A stretch of 5,910 nt of DNA from an uncultured Collinsella sp. (GTDB lineage: Bacteria; Actinomycetota; Coriobacteriia; Coriobacteriales; Coriobacteriaceae). Positions within the stretch are counted from its first letter, which is position 1; each line of letters starts with the position of its first letter. The stretch spans positions 1 to 5,910 of the forward strand of contig URZN01000093.1 in assembly GCA_900552345.1 (NCBI GenBank), read 5' to 3'. The notes beneath the pieces are model-generated. The model ran no database searches and had not been told where the DNA came from. It saw nothing but the letters and a program-made list of their open reading frames with translations. This document shows, piece after piece, positions 1-5,755 of the stretch. The position numbers and the translations under genes are program-made.

Positions 1-47
1 GCGCGCTTGGACGATATGACGTCAAGCTGCCCCGAGCGGCTTGTTCG

Positions 48-335
48 CTACAGGCGGTACATAAAGTTAAAGACGTCCTCGCGCTGGATGGACACGTTGA
101 CGCCCGAAAGCTCGCCGGCCTCGGCCAGCGCCTTCTGCAGTTCGGCGAAGTCGAGCTTGGACTCGGCGGTGTCGGCCAGCATGGTCATGGTGAAGATGTC
201 CTCGATAATGGACTGCGTGATGTCGCGGATGTCGACGTTGGCCTCGCCCAGAACACGGGTGACGCCGGCGACGATACCGGGGCGGTTCTTGCCAAGGACG
301 GTGATGACGATGCGGGAGGACGAGATCTCGGCCAT
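48..335 (-). CDS. ACT-domain protein (UPF0237-like)
   Basis: A 95-residue protein made almost entirely of one ACT domain, a small-molecule-binding regulatory fold. The N-terminal strand carries the typical loop GKNRPGIVAGVTRVL (about residues 15-29), followed by ANVDIRDITQSI and a second strand DIFTMTMLAD. This order and length match the free-standing ACT proteins of the UPF0237 family. There is no catalytic domain, so it is probably a ligand-sensing or regulatory protein; the ligand cannot be told from sequence. In many Gram-positive genomes this gene is followed by a UPF0210/PFL-family gene. That position would lie just left of the window, so it cannot be checked here. The start is supported by an AAAGGG ribosome site six bases upstream. 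The stop is TAG. The antisense ORFs over it are shadows. It looks like conserved chromosomal backbone flanking the island. Confidence 0.93.
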   Translation of the reverse strand: MAEISSSRIVITVLGKNRPGIVAGVTRVLGEANVDIRDITQSIIEDIFTMTMLADTAESKLDFAELQKALAEAGELSGVNVSIQREDVFNFMYRL

Positions 336-381
336 GGGAAACCCTTTCGCGTGGTTGCGGCGCGCGGGGGCGCTCCGCTAC

Positions 382-404
382 GGTACAGTGTTCATCATTG
401 TACC
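382..404 (-). promoter_or_regulatory. Imperfect 9-5-9 palindrome over a candidate -10 box of the ACT gene
   Basis: GGTACAGTG (382-390) and CATTGTACC (396-404) are inverted copies with one mismatch around a 5-base centre. Read leftward, the right arm contains TACAAT (402-397), a 5-of-6 match to a sigma-70 -10 box about 60 bases upstream of the ACT start codon. No good -35 is seen. A repressor site overlapping the promoter is the simplest reading; the regulator is unknown. Confidence 0.4.
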
Positions 405-531
405 TGTCTGGCGCCAAAAGGGGTGTGCTTACTGCGGTGTTACACGTCTGCAACATGAGCGTGAGGGGGCAGGCCGCATGGGGAAGAGCCGTCTGGCGCG
501 CGTCCAGCTCGTGTTGGGTTGATTTCCGAAC

Positions 532-583
532 TCAGCCGAACACATCGAGCGGATAGGCCGTTCCCGCAGTCAGCCGAACGCCT
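532..583. repeat. Short direct repeats beside the recombinase remnant
   Basis: TCAGCCGAAC occurs at 532-541 and again at 570-579. A longer form, AGCCGAACGCCT, occurs at 572-583 and at 801-812 inside the recombinase remnant. Integrases bind short direct repeats flanking their attachment core, so these could be arm-type sites or an island edge. The repeats are short enough in GC-rich DNA to be chance. Apart from these and the palindrome at 382-404, I see no gene, tRNA or other element in 336-601. Confidence 0.25.
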
Positions 584-601
584 CCGACCGCTGATTCCAA
601 A

Positions 602-623
602 CTGAAAACGGGGGGCATCCCCC
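602..623 (-). terminator. Candidate intrinsic terminator of the leftward transcript
   Basis: On the minus strand, just after the TAG stop at 627-625, there is a GGGGG-ATG-CCCCC hairpin (623-611) followed by CGTTTTCAGTTT. The stem is short but all G-C and the T-run follows at once. It would end transcription coming from the DUF2975/XRE operon through the recombinase remnant. Confidence 0.5.
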
Positions 624-624
624 A

Positions 625-1458
625 CTATTCGGTAGGGGATACCGCTCCGCGGCGCATGCCGCGGGCGGCGCCCCTATCGGACCACCGTGACCTCAGTTGG
701 GATGGGCCCAGCACCGCGGCGTACTCGGTGGGGTAGAGCCGACTGATCGTCTTCACGTCGCGTATGACGATATTTCGGTCGTCCGGCTCGGTGACGCCGT
801 AGCCGAACGCCTGGAGCGTCTCGATGGACTCCTGGATTCTCTGCTGGAACATGGGTCCCGGATCGACCCTCGGCCCGAGGTACCCGCGCCAGAGGCACGG
901 TGAGACGCGCAGCATGTTATGGATTTTGGAGATTGGCTCGATGTCGGCGTAGACGTTGAGCGTCGCCATGGCGTCCTTGTGCCCGAGGATCGATTGGAGC
1001 GCCTTGATATCGCCGCCCTGGCGGATCCACTGCGTGGCGAACGTGTGGCGCAGGCCGTGGAACGTGATCAGCTCGTCGTTGGTGCCCATGAGGCCGTTGG
1101 TCTCCGAGAACGTCTTGAACGCCCTGCGGATATAGCTTGTCGTCGCGAAGGTCGCGCCCGGCTCCGACAGGATGTAGCAGTTCCCGATCTCGACCGCCCC
1201 GGTAAGGTTGCGCGAGCGCAGCTTCCCGCGGTCGATCTCGTGGATCTCCTTCAGGAAGGGGAGCAGGCCGACCGGGTCGATGGGGATGCCCCTGGCGTCA
1301 TGGGTCTTGGTGTCCTTGATGAACGAACCCATCCCCTTCGCGTACGCCACCGAGTGCCTGATCGAGATCAGGCCCGTCTCGAAATCCACATCGCACCACC
1401 GAAGGCCGCAGACCTCGCCGATTCGCATCCCCGTGTGCAGGGCGAGTACGACCGCCCT
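625..1458 (-). pseudogene. Tyrosine recombinase (phage-type integrase), N-terminally truncated
   Basis: The region carries a whole tyrosine-recombinase catalytic domain. Counting from the ATG at 1428, I see R2 in MRIGEVCGLRW (box I Arg), K41 in DTKTHDARGIP, H124 and R127 in FHGLRHTFAT, H150 in LGHK and the nucleophile Y160 in LNVYAD. About 107 residues follow the Tyr, a long tail for this family. Recognisable homology continues upstream of that ATG (RAVVLALHTG, 1458-1429) until it meets the TAG stop of the XRE gene in the same frame. The core-binding and arm-binding domains expected upstream are absent. No ribosome site precedes the internal ATG, which lies inside the helix carrying box I Arg. 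I therefore call it a remnant left by a deletion, insertion or recombination. A translated stand-alone catalytic domain is possible but less likely. Confidence 0.8.
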
Positions 1459-1710
1459 CTAATCCTCGGCGGACCAATCGAGTCCGAACTCCTTTCGGGC
1501 ATCCTCTTCGCTCATGACTTCGAGAAGGTCTCCGGGTTGGCAACGAAGGGCGAGGCATAGCTGCTCGAGTGTGTTGAAGCGAATGCCGCGAATATGCCCT
1601 TTTTTTATACGGGACAGGTTCACGGGCGTGGTTCCAATCCTTTCGGCAAGTTCGTTCGAGGAAATCTTTCGCTCGGCCATGATCTTGTCGAGGCGAACAA
1701 TTACGGGCAT
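1459..1710 (-). CDS. XRE-family (Cro/C1, YozG-type) transcriptional regulator
   Basis: An 83-residue DNA-binding protein. The helix-turn-helix runs from about residue 18 to 40 (NELAERIGTTPVNLSRIKKG), followed by IRFNTLEQLCLALRCQPGDLLE, the hallmark ending of the YozG-like XRE group. It has no ligand or protease domain. An acidic tail of about 18 residues (ending GLDWSAED) runs to a TAG stop. It starts 9 bases after the stop of the DUF2975 gene, with an AAGGA ribosome site overlapping that gene's TAA, so the two are surely co-transcribed and probably translationally coupled. Such pairs of a DUF2975 membrane protein and a small XRE regulator are common in Gram-positive bacteria. The likely target is the divergent control region at 2233-2352. 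The recombinase remnant continues in the same frame directly after its stop, so the last residues could derive from a junction. Confidence 0.92.
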   Translation of the reverse strand: MPVIVRLDKIMAERKISSNELAERIGTTPVNLSRIKKGHIRGIRFNTLEQLCLALRCQPGDLLEVMSEEDARKEFGLDWSAED

Positions 1711-1719
1711 GGCGTTTCC

Positions 1720-2232
1720 TTACGCAATCTCGTCGGAGTCGAGGTACAGCTCTCGGGCGTACAAGAAGAGCTGGGAAAGCATGAACAGGACGATGCCGAG
1801 AACCAGAGAGGTCCAGTCGAATGATGAAGCGATCTCTTGGGCGCCGACGGCCCCCTCGCCGCCAAACATCGAAACGGAGGTTTCGAGTGAGCCGGCGTAG
1901 AGGCTGGTGGCAGCTTGAACAACGAAGAGAATGCCGAGCACCTTCAAGCATGTCGCAGACCCTTTCTTGAAGGGGTCTCCGCTCTTGATCGTCCACACGA
2001 GAACGGCGCTGAGGATGGTCGTAGCGATACCGATGACGGCAGGGGCCAATGTCGAGATCGCAAGGGCTGGATACGCGGGGGAGTCTGCAATTACAGGGTT
2101 GTCGAGCACTTCGATTGCTGGCTTTAAGGAGAACGCCACTTGTGCGATGGCGGTGACGCAAAGGGCCGCAGAGGCTATCGCACATGCGATGCGGAAGGAA
2201 TGAAGCCGGGGAGTGCGATTGTCGGAACTCAT
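1720..2232 (-). CDS. DUF2975 domain-containing membrane protein
   Basis: A 170-residue integral membrane protein with four predicted transmembrane helices at about residues 15-36, 56-82, 94-116 and 138-160. The soluble parts are short. Features of DUF2975 are the conserved GDPF before helix 3 and the ending FDWTSLVLGIVLF...YARELYLDSDE. The biochemical function of this family is not established. Its genes are typically paired with a YozG-type XRE regulator, as here, which suggests a membrane partner for sensing or for controlling that regulator. A role in immunity to the neighbouring exported peptide is an alternative inference. The start is well supported by a GGAGG ribosome site five bases upstream. 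The gene diverges from the exported-peptide gene across 120 bases. The stop is TAA. Confidence 0.9.
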   Translation of the reverse strand: MSSDNRTPRLHSFRIACAIASAALCVTAIAQVAFSLKPAIEVLDNPVIADSPAYPALAISTLAPAVIGIATTILSAVLVWTIKSGDPFKKGSATCLKVLGILFVVQAATSLYAGSLETSVSMFGGEGAVGAQEIASSFDWTSLVLGIVLFMLSQLFLYARELYLDSDEIA

Positions 2233-2269
2233 AATAACCTCCGAAGAATTTAAAAAACTCAGGTTACTT

Positions 2270-2288
2270 TTTAACAGTTTATGTTAAA
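2270..2288. promoter_or_regulatory. Perfect 19-bp inverted repeat, candidate operator
   Basis: TTTAACA (2270-2276) and TGTTAAA (2282-2288) are exact inverted copies around the centre GTTTA. The site lies in the 120-base divergent region and overlaps the candidate -10 of the leftward promoter. It also abuts a TTGACT -35-like box (2289-2294) facing the peptide gene. The size and symmetry suit a dimeric XRE repressor, and the neighbouring 83-aa regulator is the natural candidate. Confidence 0.5.
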
Positions 2289-2304
2289 TTGACTTTGCCG
2301 GCAA
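2276..2304 (-). promoter_or_regulatory. Candidate promoter of the DUF2975/XRE operon
   Basis: Reading leftward, TTGCCG (2304-2299) and TAAACT (2281-2276) are each 4-of-6 matches to sigma-70 boxes, separated by exactly 17 bases. The -10 sits in the middle of the 19-bp inverted repeat, so binding there would block it. Both boxes are imperfect, so the call is tentative. Confidence 0.35.
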
Positions 2305-2321
2305 GTAATCACAGCATGCTG
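2295..2321. repeat. Two further 10-bp palindromes in the divergent control region
   Basis: TTGCCGGCAA (2295-2304) and CAGCATGCTG (2312-2321) are perfect self-complementary 10-mers, placed 6 and 23 bases to the right of the 19-bp inverted repeat. They differ in sequence from it and from each other. They lie between the TTGACT box and the ribosome site of the peptide gene, where a second regulator or RNA structure could act. Short palindromes can be chance. Confidence 0.3.
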
Positions 2322-2352
2322 CAACCGAGACCCCTCTAGATTGGAGAGGATT

Positions 2353-2718
2353 ATGTTCAGTACTGTTAAGTCGTGTAAGCTCTTGGTTTTCCTCGGCCTC
2401 GCTCTTTGTCTGTTGCTGCCGGGAGCCCCCGCTTTTGCGGATACCCCGATGCCTCCTTCCCAGGAGAGCAGCCAGTGTGCCCTCGTTGAGCCCCTCGGGT
2501 ATACGGACGACGTCGTCGATACCTACTGGAGCTACAGCTGTCCTCGCGGCGTAAGCGGGCACAGCATCTCGATGTTCAACATCTCTTACAAGACGATCTC
2601 CTACCGAAATGGCTATCGCCGATCCGCGCATCATAGGGAATCCCGCCTCGCTGCAATGTGTTCCTGTGGTGTTCTTGGCACAACTGATAAATGGCAATTT
2701 GTCTATAGCACCTACTAG
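2353..2718 (+). CDS. Small exported Cys-containing peptide, possible lactococcin 972-like bacteriocin
   Basis: The product is 121 residues. A Sec signal peptide is clear: Lys 6 and 9, a hydrophobic core at about 10-22, then GAPAFA with cleavage expected after residue 29, leaving about 92 residues. The mature part is rich in Ser, Tyr and Arg and has four Cys (42, 63, 103, 105; the last two as CSC). It has no TM helix or enzyme motif. The mid-region Trp/Tyr (TYWSYS), the Ser/Tyr/His-rich middle and an aromatic C-terminus (WQFVYSTY) recall the lactococcin 972 family. The downstream large membrane protein plus ABC ATPase also fits that family's usual locus. The match is weak and the cysteines are unlike lactococcin 972 itself, so family membership is inference. 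ATG 2353 is chosen because GGAG (2343-2346) lies six bases upstream; a TTG at 2341 would overlap that site. Confidence 0.82.
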   Translation: MFSTVKSCKLLVFLGLALCLLLPGAPAFADTPMPPSQESSQCALVEPLGYTDDVVDTYWSYSCPRGVSGHSISMFNISYKTISYRNGYRRSAHHRESRLAAMCSCGVLGTTDKWQFVYSTY

Positions 2719-2725
2719 ATGCGAG

Positions 2726-2754
2726 GAGGGGCCGAGCATTTTATTCGGCCCCTC
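2726..2754 (+). terminator. Strong hairpin between peptide and permease genes (attenuator-like)
   Basis: GAGGGGCCGA (2726-2735) pairs perfectly with TCGGCCCCTC (2745-2754) around a 9-base loop. It begins seven bases after the peptide stop codon and ends 30 bases before the permease start. No U-run follows, so it is more likely a partial terminator or 3'-end stabiliser than a full terminator. It would give much peptide mRNA and less transporter mRNA, as is usual in bacteriocin operons. Confidence 0.6.
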
Positions 2755-2774
2755 TGTTCCGACTGGATGAGGTC

Positions 2775-2784
2775 AAGGTTGGCG
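2775..2784 (+). promoter_or_regulatory. Ribosome binding site fixing the permease start
   Basis: AAGG (2775-2778) sits six bases before ATG 2785. ATG 2719 and ATG 2767 have no such site, and the first lies before the stable hairpin. ATG 2791 would have a 12-base spacing. Confidence 0.5.
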
Positions 2785-5016
2785 ATGAATATGCTCAAAA
2801 TCTCGAAGGCAATCTTTAGGTCGCTCCTCTCCTCCAGGTCGCTCTGTGTTGCCGTTGTTGCGTTGATGGTTCTTTGTGCTTTGCCCGTCTTCAGGAGCGC
2901 GGCTGGCATCGACGGACGGGTTGAATACCTCGAGTCGGGAATAACCCGTGTTGAGCAGGAATTGTCAGCATCCTATGCGGATGCGCTTGTGAATGCGGGG
3001 GAGGAGGGCGTCTATACCTCTTCATCAAGCATGCCCGCGCTTCTGTACCCTCTTGCCGCGGGGCGTCTTGTCTTGGCGCCGCTCTCTCCTCTGCTTCCGT
3101 TTCTGCAGGTATCGGATGGAGCGTACTCCTTTTATGACGGATCGAAGGAGTACTTGCTATGGGCCGCAACGGCCGTTGCCGTTTCGTTCCTTGCCGCGCG
3201 TCTTAACAAACGTGAAAAACTCATCATCCAGGCACCGATGGGTGAGCTGGGCAGGCTTGTTGCATCGAGCGTATGGGCGAGTGTTTTTGCGATGCTTGCC
3301 GTCTTCGCCGTCAATCTTCCAGGGATAATCGCCGCACTTGTGAAGAATGGCCCGGGCTCGCTGTTCTATCCGATAGGCTACGTTCAATATGCGACTCCGG
3401 TTATCAAACCGGCTTGGCTGGTGTTCGCACAGACGGCCATCTTGCAATTCTTGGTGGCGGCGTTCATCTCGCTCGTCGTTCACCTTGCCGTGAAGATTGC
3501 CAATAACCCTACGCTTGGAATCGTGTTCGTATGTGCCCTGATGGGGGTGACGATGGTTCCCGGGTATTACGGAAGATCCATCGCTTTACGTGAGCTCGCC
3601 CTGTTGAATCCCCTTTCGTATGCGAACACCGAGCTGACCGTCGGCGCCTATAGCCCGTACCCGACAACGCAGATAGTGAATCTGCCCGGACTTTGCTTCG
3701 GGCGTGGCGCGATTACCCTCGTATGCGCAATCGGGATCGAGGTGCTGGCAATTAGCCTGCTTTGCGTTGCTGGAAAGAGCGGCTGCGCGCGCCCGATGCC
3801 CCCGATTTGTCTTGAGAGAGGTTCCTTCACCGCATCGAGAACGGCAACTCGTTCGAGCGCTTGTGCCTTCGCCGTTGCATACGTAAGAACGATGGGGAAA
3901 CTGCTCCTGCATTCTCCTGTCATCGCCGTGTGCGCGATTGCAATGTCGACGACGATGCTGGTTCCAGCCCTGGTCGAGGTGTTTCCTGACGCTGATGCCG
4001 CTTCCGCCGGTCGGTATAGGGATGGTGAGCTCCGTTCAATAGACCGGTATCTAGAGCAGGACGCTGCGAATATGGACGTCGAGGGCAAGACGGCCCTGGA
4101 AGACATGCGAGGTGCCCTTTCGGGTTTCGTGTACGCGCCTACGCCTGCGGAGGGATTTCAGAGCCTTGCGACGTACGAGCGCGCTCGAGGCGAGCTGGGC
4201 GCGGCAGATGCGACCCTCCTGCAATCGATCGGAATCGAGCCGGAGACTCCTTCTCGTGCGGAGGCGCGCGCCCTTCTGCTCGAGTCGATCGCGAGCTTGC
4301 CGGACCCCAAGGTTTACGAGTTAAGTACGAAGATGCCCCCATTAATCCTCCTTTCCTATCTCCAGGCAGCGCTTCCTTCCTTGTTTTGGCTGTTGCCCGT
4401 GGTTGTCACATCGCTTGCGTGCATCCACCTGCAGTGTCGTTCCCTTCTGGTTCTCCAAGTCCCCGCAACAGCGCATGTGCGTTTTCTGACGGCCGTTGCG
4501 CTGTCTCTCCTGCTTGGCTTGGCGCTGCTTTTGGTGTCGATGGTTCCCGCTGCGGTTGTGTCCTTGATTAAGAACGGTGCGGGTGGATCGGAGTATCCCG
4601 TCGCTCTCATTCGGGCGGGAGCTTCGACAACGTCCATGGTGGGGGAGGCGGTGTTGTGCAGTATTCCGTTGCTGGTCATGGCATACGGCGTGATTTCCGT
4701 CGTCGCTGCGTTGACAGCAGCGATTAGCCGCAACCCCGTTGTCACCGGAGTGGTTTGCGCGGTTCTCCTGGTGTTGGGTTCGTTGAGCGCTCATGTTGAA
4801 AGTGCGGGCATGGGCGTCGCGCTGCTGGCTCCATTCGCCTCGTTTGATCCCGCTTCCCAGGTGGGGACGATTGGGTTCCTTGGGCGAGGGACGAACGCGA
4901 TGCCTTTTGGAGAGGTCGTCGGCGCATCGGGCGCTCTGCTGGTGGTTTTGGGCGCCGTATCTCCGTTGGTGGCGCGCCTGGGTGTTCCAAAGATCGAAAG
5001 GGGACGGTCTCGATGA
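2785..5016 (+). CDS. Large ABC-2-type permease, two tandem halves (about 12 TM), partner of the exported peptide
   Basis: From ATG 2785 the protein is 743 residues with about 12 transmembrane helices. It is an internal duplication. Each half starts with one helix (about 20-37 and 378-397), then an external loop (about 37-83 and 400-516), then a helix cluster. Matching pairs are MPALLYPL (83) with MPPLILLSY (517), IIQAP with VLQVP, KNGPGSLFYP (187-196) with KNGAGGSEYP (596-605), ANNP with SRNP, and ALLNPLSYANTELTVG with ALLAPFASFDPASQVG. The helix-loop-helices layout is that of ABC-2 exporter permeases, so one chain should supply the full membrane part of a transporter. The ATPase gene overlaps its stop by ATGA, implying coupling. 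In lactococcin 972 loci the equivalent slot holds a roughly 700-residue membrane protein thought to act in immunity or export. Substrate and direction are inferred. Confidence 0.88.
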   Translation: MNMLKISKAIFRSLLSSRSLCVAVVALMVLCALPVFRSAAGIDGRVEYLESGITRVEQELSASYADALVNAGEEGVYTSSSSMPALLYPLAAGRLVLAPLSPLLPFLQVSDGAYSFYDGSKEYLLWAATAVAVSFLAARLNKREKLIIQAPMGELGRLVASSVWASVFAMLAVFAVNLPGIIAALVKNGPGSLFYPIGYVQYATPVIKPAWLVFAQTAILQFLVAAFISLVVHLAVKIANNPTLGIVFVCALMGVTMVPGYYGRSIALRELALLNPLSYANTELTVGAYSPYPTTQIVNLPGLCFGRGAITLVCAIGIEVLAISLLCVAGKSGCARPMPPICLERGSFTASRTATRSSACAFAVAYVRTMGKLLLHSPVIAVCAIAMSTTMLVPALVEVFPDADAASAGRYRDGELRSIDRYLEQDAANMDVEGKTALEDMRGALSGFVYAPTPAEGFQSLATYERARGELGAADATLLQSIGIEPETPSRAEARALLLESIASLPDPKVYELSTKMPPLILLSYLQAALPSLFWLLPVVVTSLACIHLQCRSLLVLQVPATAHVRFLTAVALSLLLGLALLLVSMVPAAVVSLIKNGAGGSEYPVALIRAGASTTSMVGEAVLCSIPLLVMAYGVISVVAALTAAISRNPVVTGVVCAVLLVLGSLSAHVESAGMGVALLAPFASFDPASQVGTIGFLGRGTNAMPFGEVVGASGALLVVLGAVSPLVARLGVPKIERGRSR

Positions 5017-5753
5017 TTGGCCTTCAAACGCTGACGATCTCTTATGGAAAGAAGGTGCTCGTAGATTCGGTGGACGCTGAGTTTGCCCCGGGTACGGTCT
5101 ACGGTCTCGTCGCTCCGAACGGGCATGGAAAGACGACGTTGCTGCGTGCGATGGCAGGTTTGCCGGGTCCTCGCGTGGACGGGAGCATCGTTCTGGATGA
5201 GGTGCAGGGTACGGGTGCGAGAGAGGTCCGTTCTATGATCTTCTATGCACCTGGTGAGGGGACGCTGCTGTATCCCGGATTGCGTGCGGAAGATCACCTC
5301 AAGATGGTTTGCGATATGTGGCCGCATGCTCGCGATATCGAAGAGATAGTGGAACAAACGCAGATAGGCGAGTTCGCGAAGATGAGGATCCGCACTCTGA
5401 GCCAGGGCATGAAGCAGCAGCTTACCCTGGCGATTGCGTATGCGACGGGTGCGCGGTACCTTCTATTAGATGAGCCCATGAACGCGCTCGACCCCAGCAG
5501 GGTGGACTTGCATTCCGAGATTCTCAGGAAGCTGGCCGATTCTGGTACGTGCATCATCATGTCATCCCACATCTTGGATTCGGTCGATAGGCTGTGCGAT
5601 GAGATTCTGTTTTTGAAGGATGGGAGGCTCATTAGAAGCATTCCGCAAGATGATGCTGCGCCGAAGTCTCCTGGATCCCATTTCGCAAAGCCTGCCGGAC
5701 GCGCCGAGGGTGCGCTAAGCGCGTATCGGCGGCTCTACGGAGAGGGCGGGTAG
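5013..5753 (+). CDS. ABC transporter ATP-binding protein
   Basis: A 246-residue nucleotide-binding subunit that should power the adjacent permease. Visible motifs are Walker A APNGHGKTT (34-42), signature LSQGMKQQ (129-136), Walker B YLLLDEP (149-155) with catalytic E154, D-loop NALDP (157-161) and H-loop H186 in SSHILD. The signature is the LSxGMKQQ form of ABC-2-type exporters. Two positions differ from consensus: Ala34 replaces the first Gly of Walker A, and the usual Q-loop Gln is Gly81 followed by Glu82 in YAPGEGTLLYP. All residues needed for ATP hydrolysis are otherwise present. A C-terminal tail of about 35 residues ends in AYRRLYGEGG. The start overlaps the permease stop (ATGA), with AAGGGG nine bases upstream. 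It is the last confident gene of the operon; I see no terminator after its TAG. Confidence 0.95.
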   Translation: MIGLQTLTISYGKKVLVDSVDAEFAPGTVYGLVAPNGHGKTTLLRAMAGLPGPRVDGSIVLDEVQGTGAREVRSMIFYAPGEGTLLYPGLRAEDHLKMVCDMWPHARDIEEIVEQTQIGEFAKMRIRTLSQGMKQQLTLAIAYATGARYLLLDEPMNALDPSRVDLHSEILRKLADSGTCIIMSSHILDSVDRLCDEILFLKDGRLIRSIPQDDAAPKSPGSHFAKPAGRAEGALSAYRRLYGEGG

Positions 5754-5755
5754 AA

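Noticed and set aside
919..1560. 213-codon plus-strand ORF
   Set aside because: It lies antisense to the recombinase remnant, which has clear catalytic motifs. The frame shows no known domain and is a typical GC-rich shadow.
1298..2185. 295-codon minus-strand ORF across the DUF2975 and XRE genes
   Set aside because: It is Arg/His/Pro-rich low-complexity protein in another frame of two well-supported genes.
2341..2352. TTG 2341 as start of the exported peptide
   Set aside because: It overlaps the ribosome site itself, and adding MERI before the signal peptide gives nothing; ATG 2353 is well spaced.
2353..2718. Lanthipeptide or sactipeptide precursor
   Set aside because: There is a classic Sec signal peptide rather than a leader with a GG or similar cleavage site, and no modifying enzyme gene is in the window.
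2719..2784. Upstream start for the permease at ATG 2719 or 2767
   Set aside because: Neither has a ribosome site. The first puts the hairpin inside the coding region and adds a non-helical leader before the first membrane segment.
4342..4990. Minus-strand ORFs inside the permease gene
   Set aside because: Antisense shadows with biased Arg/Gln/Pro composition and no domain.
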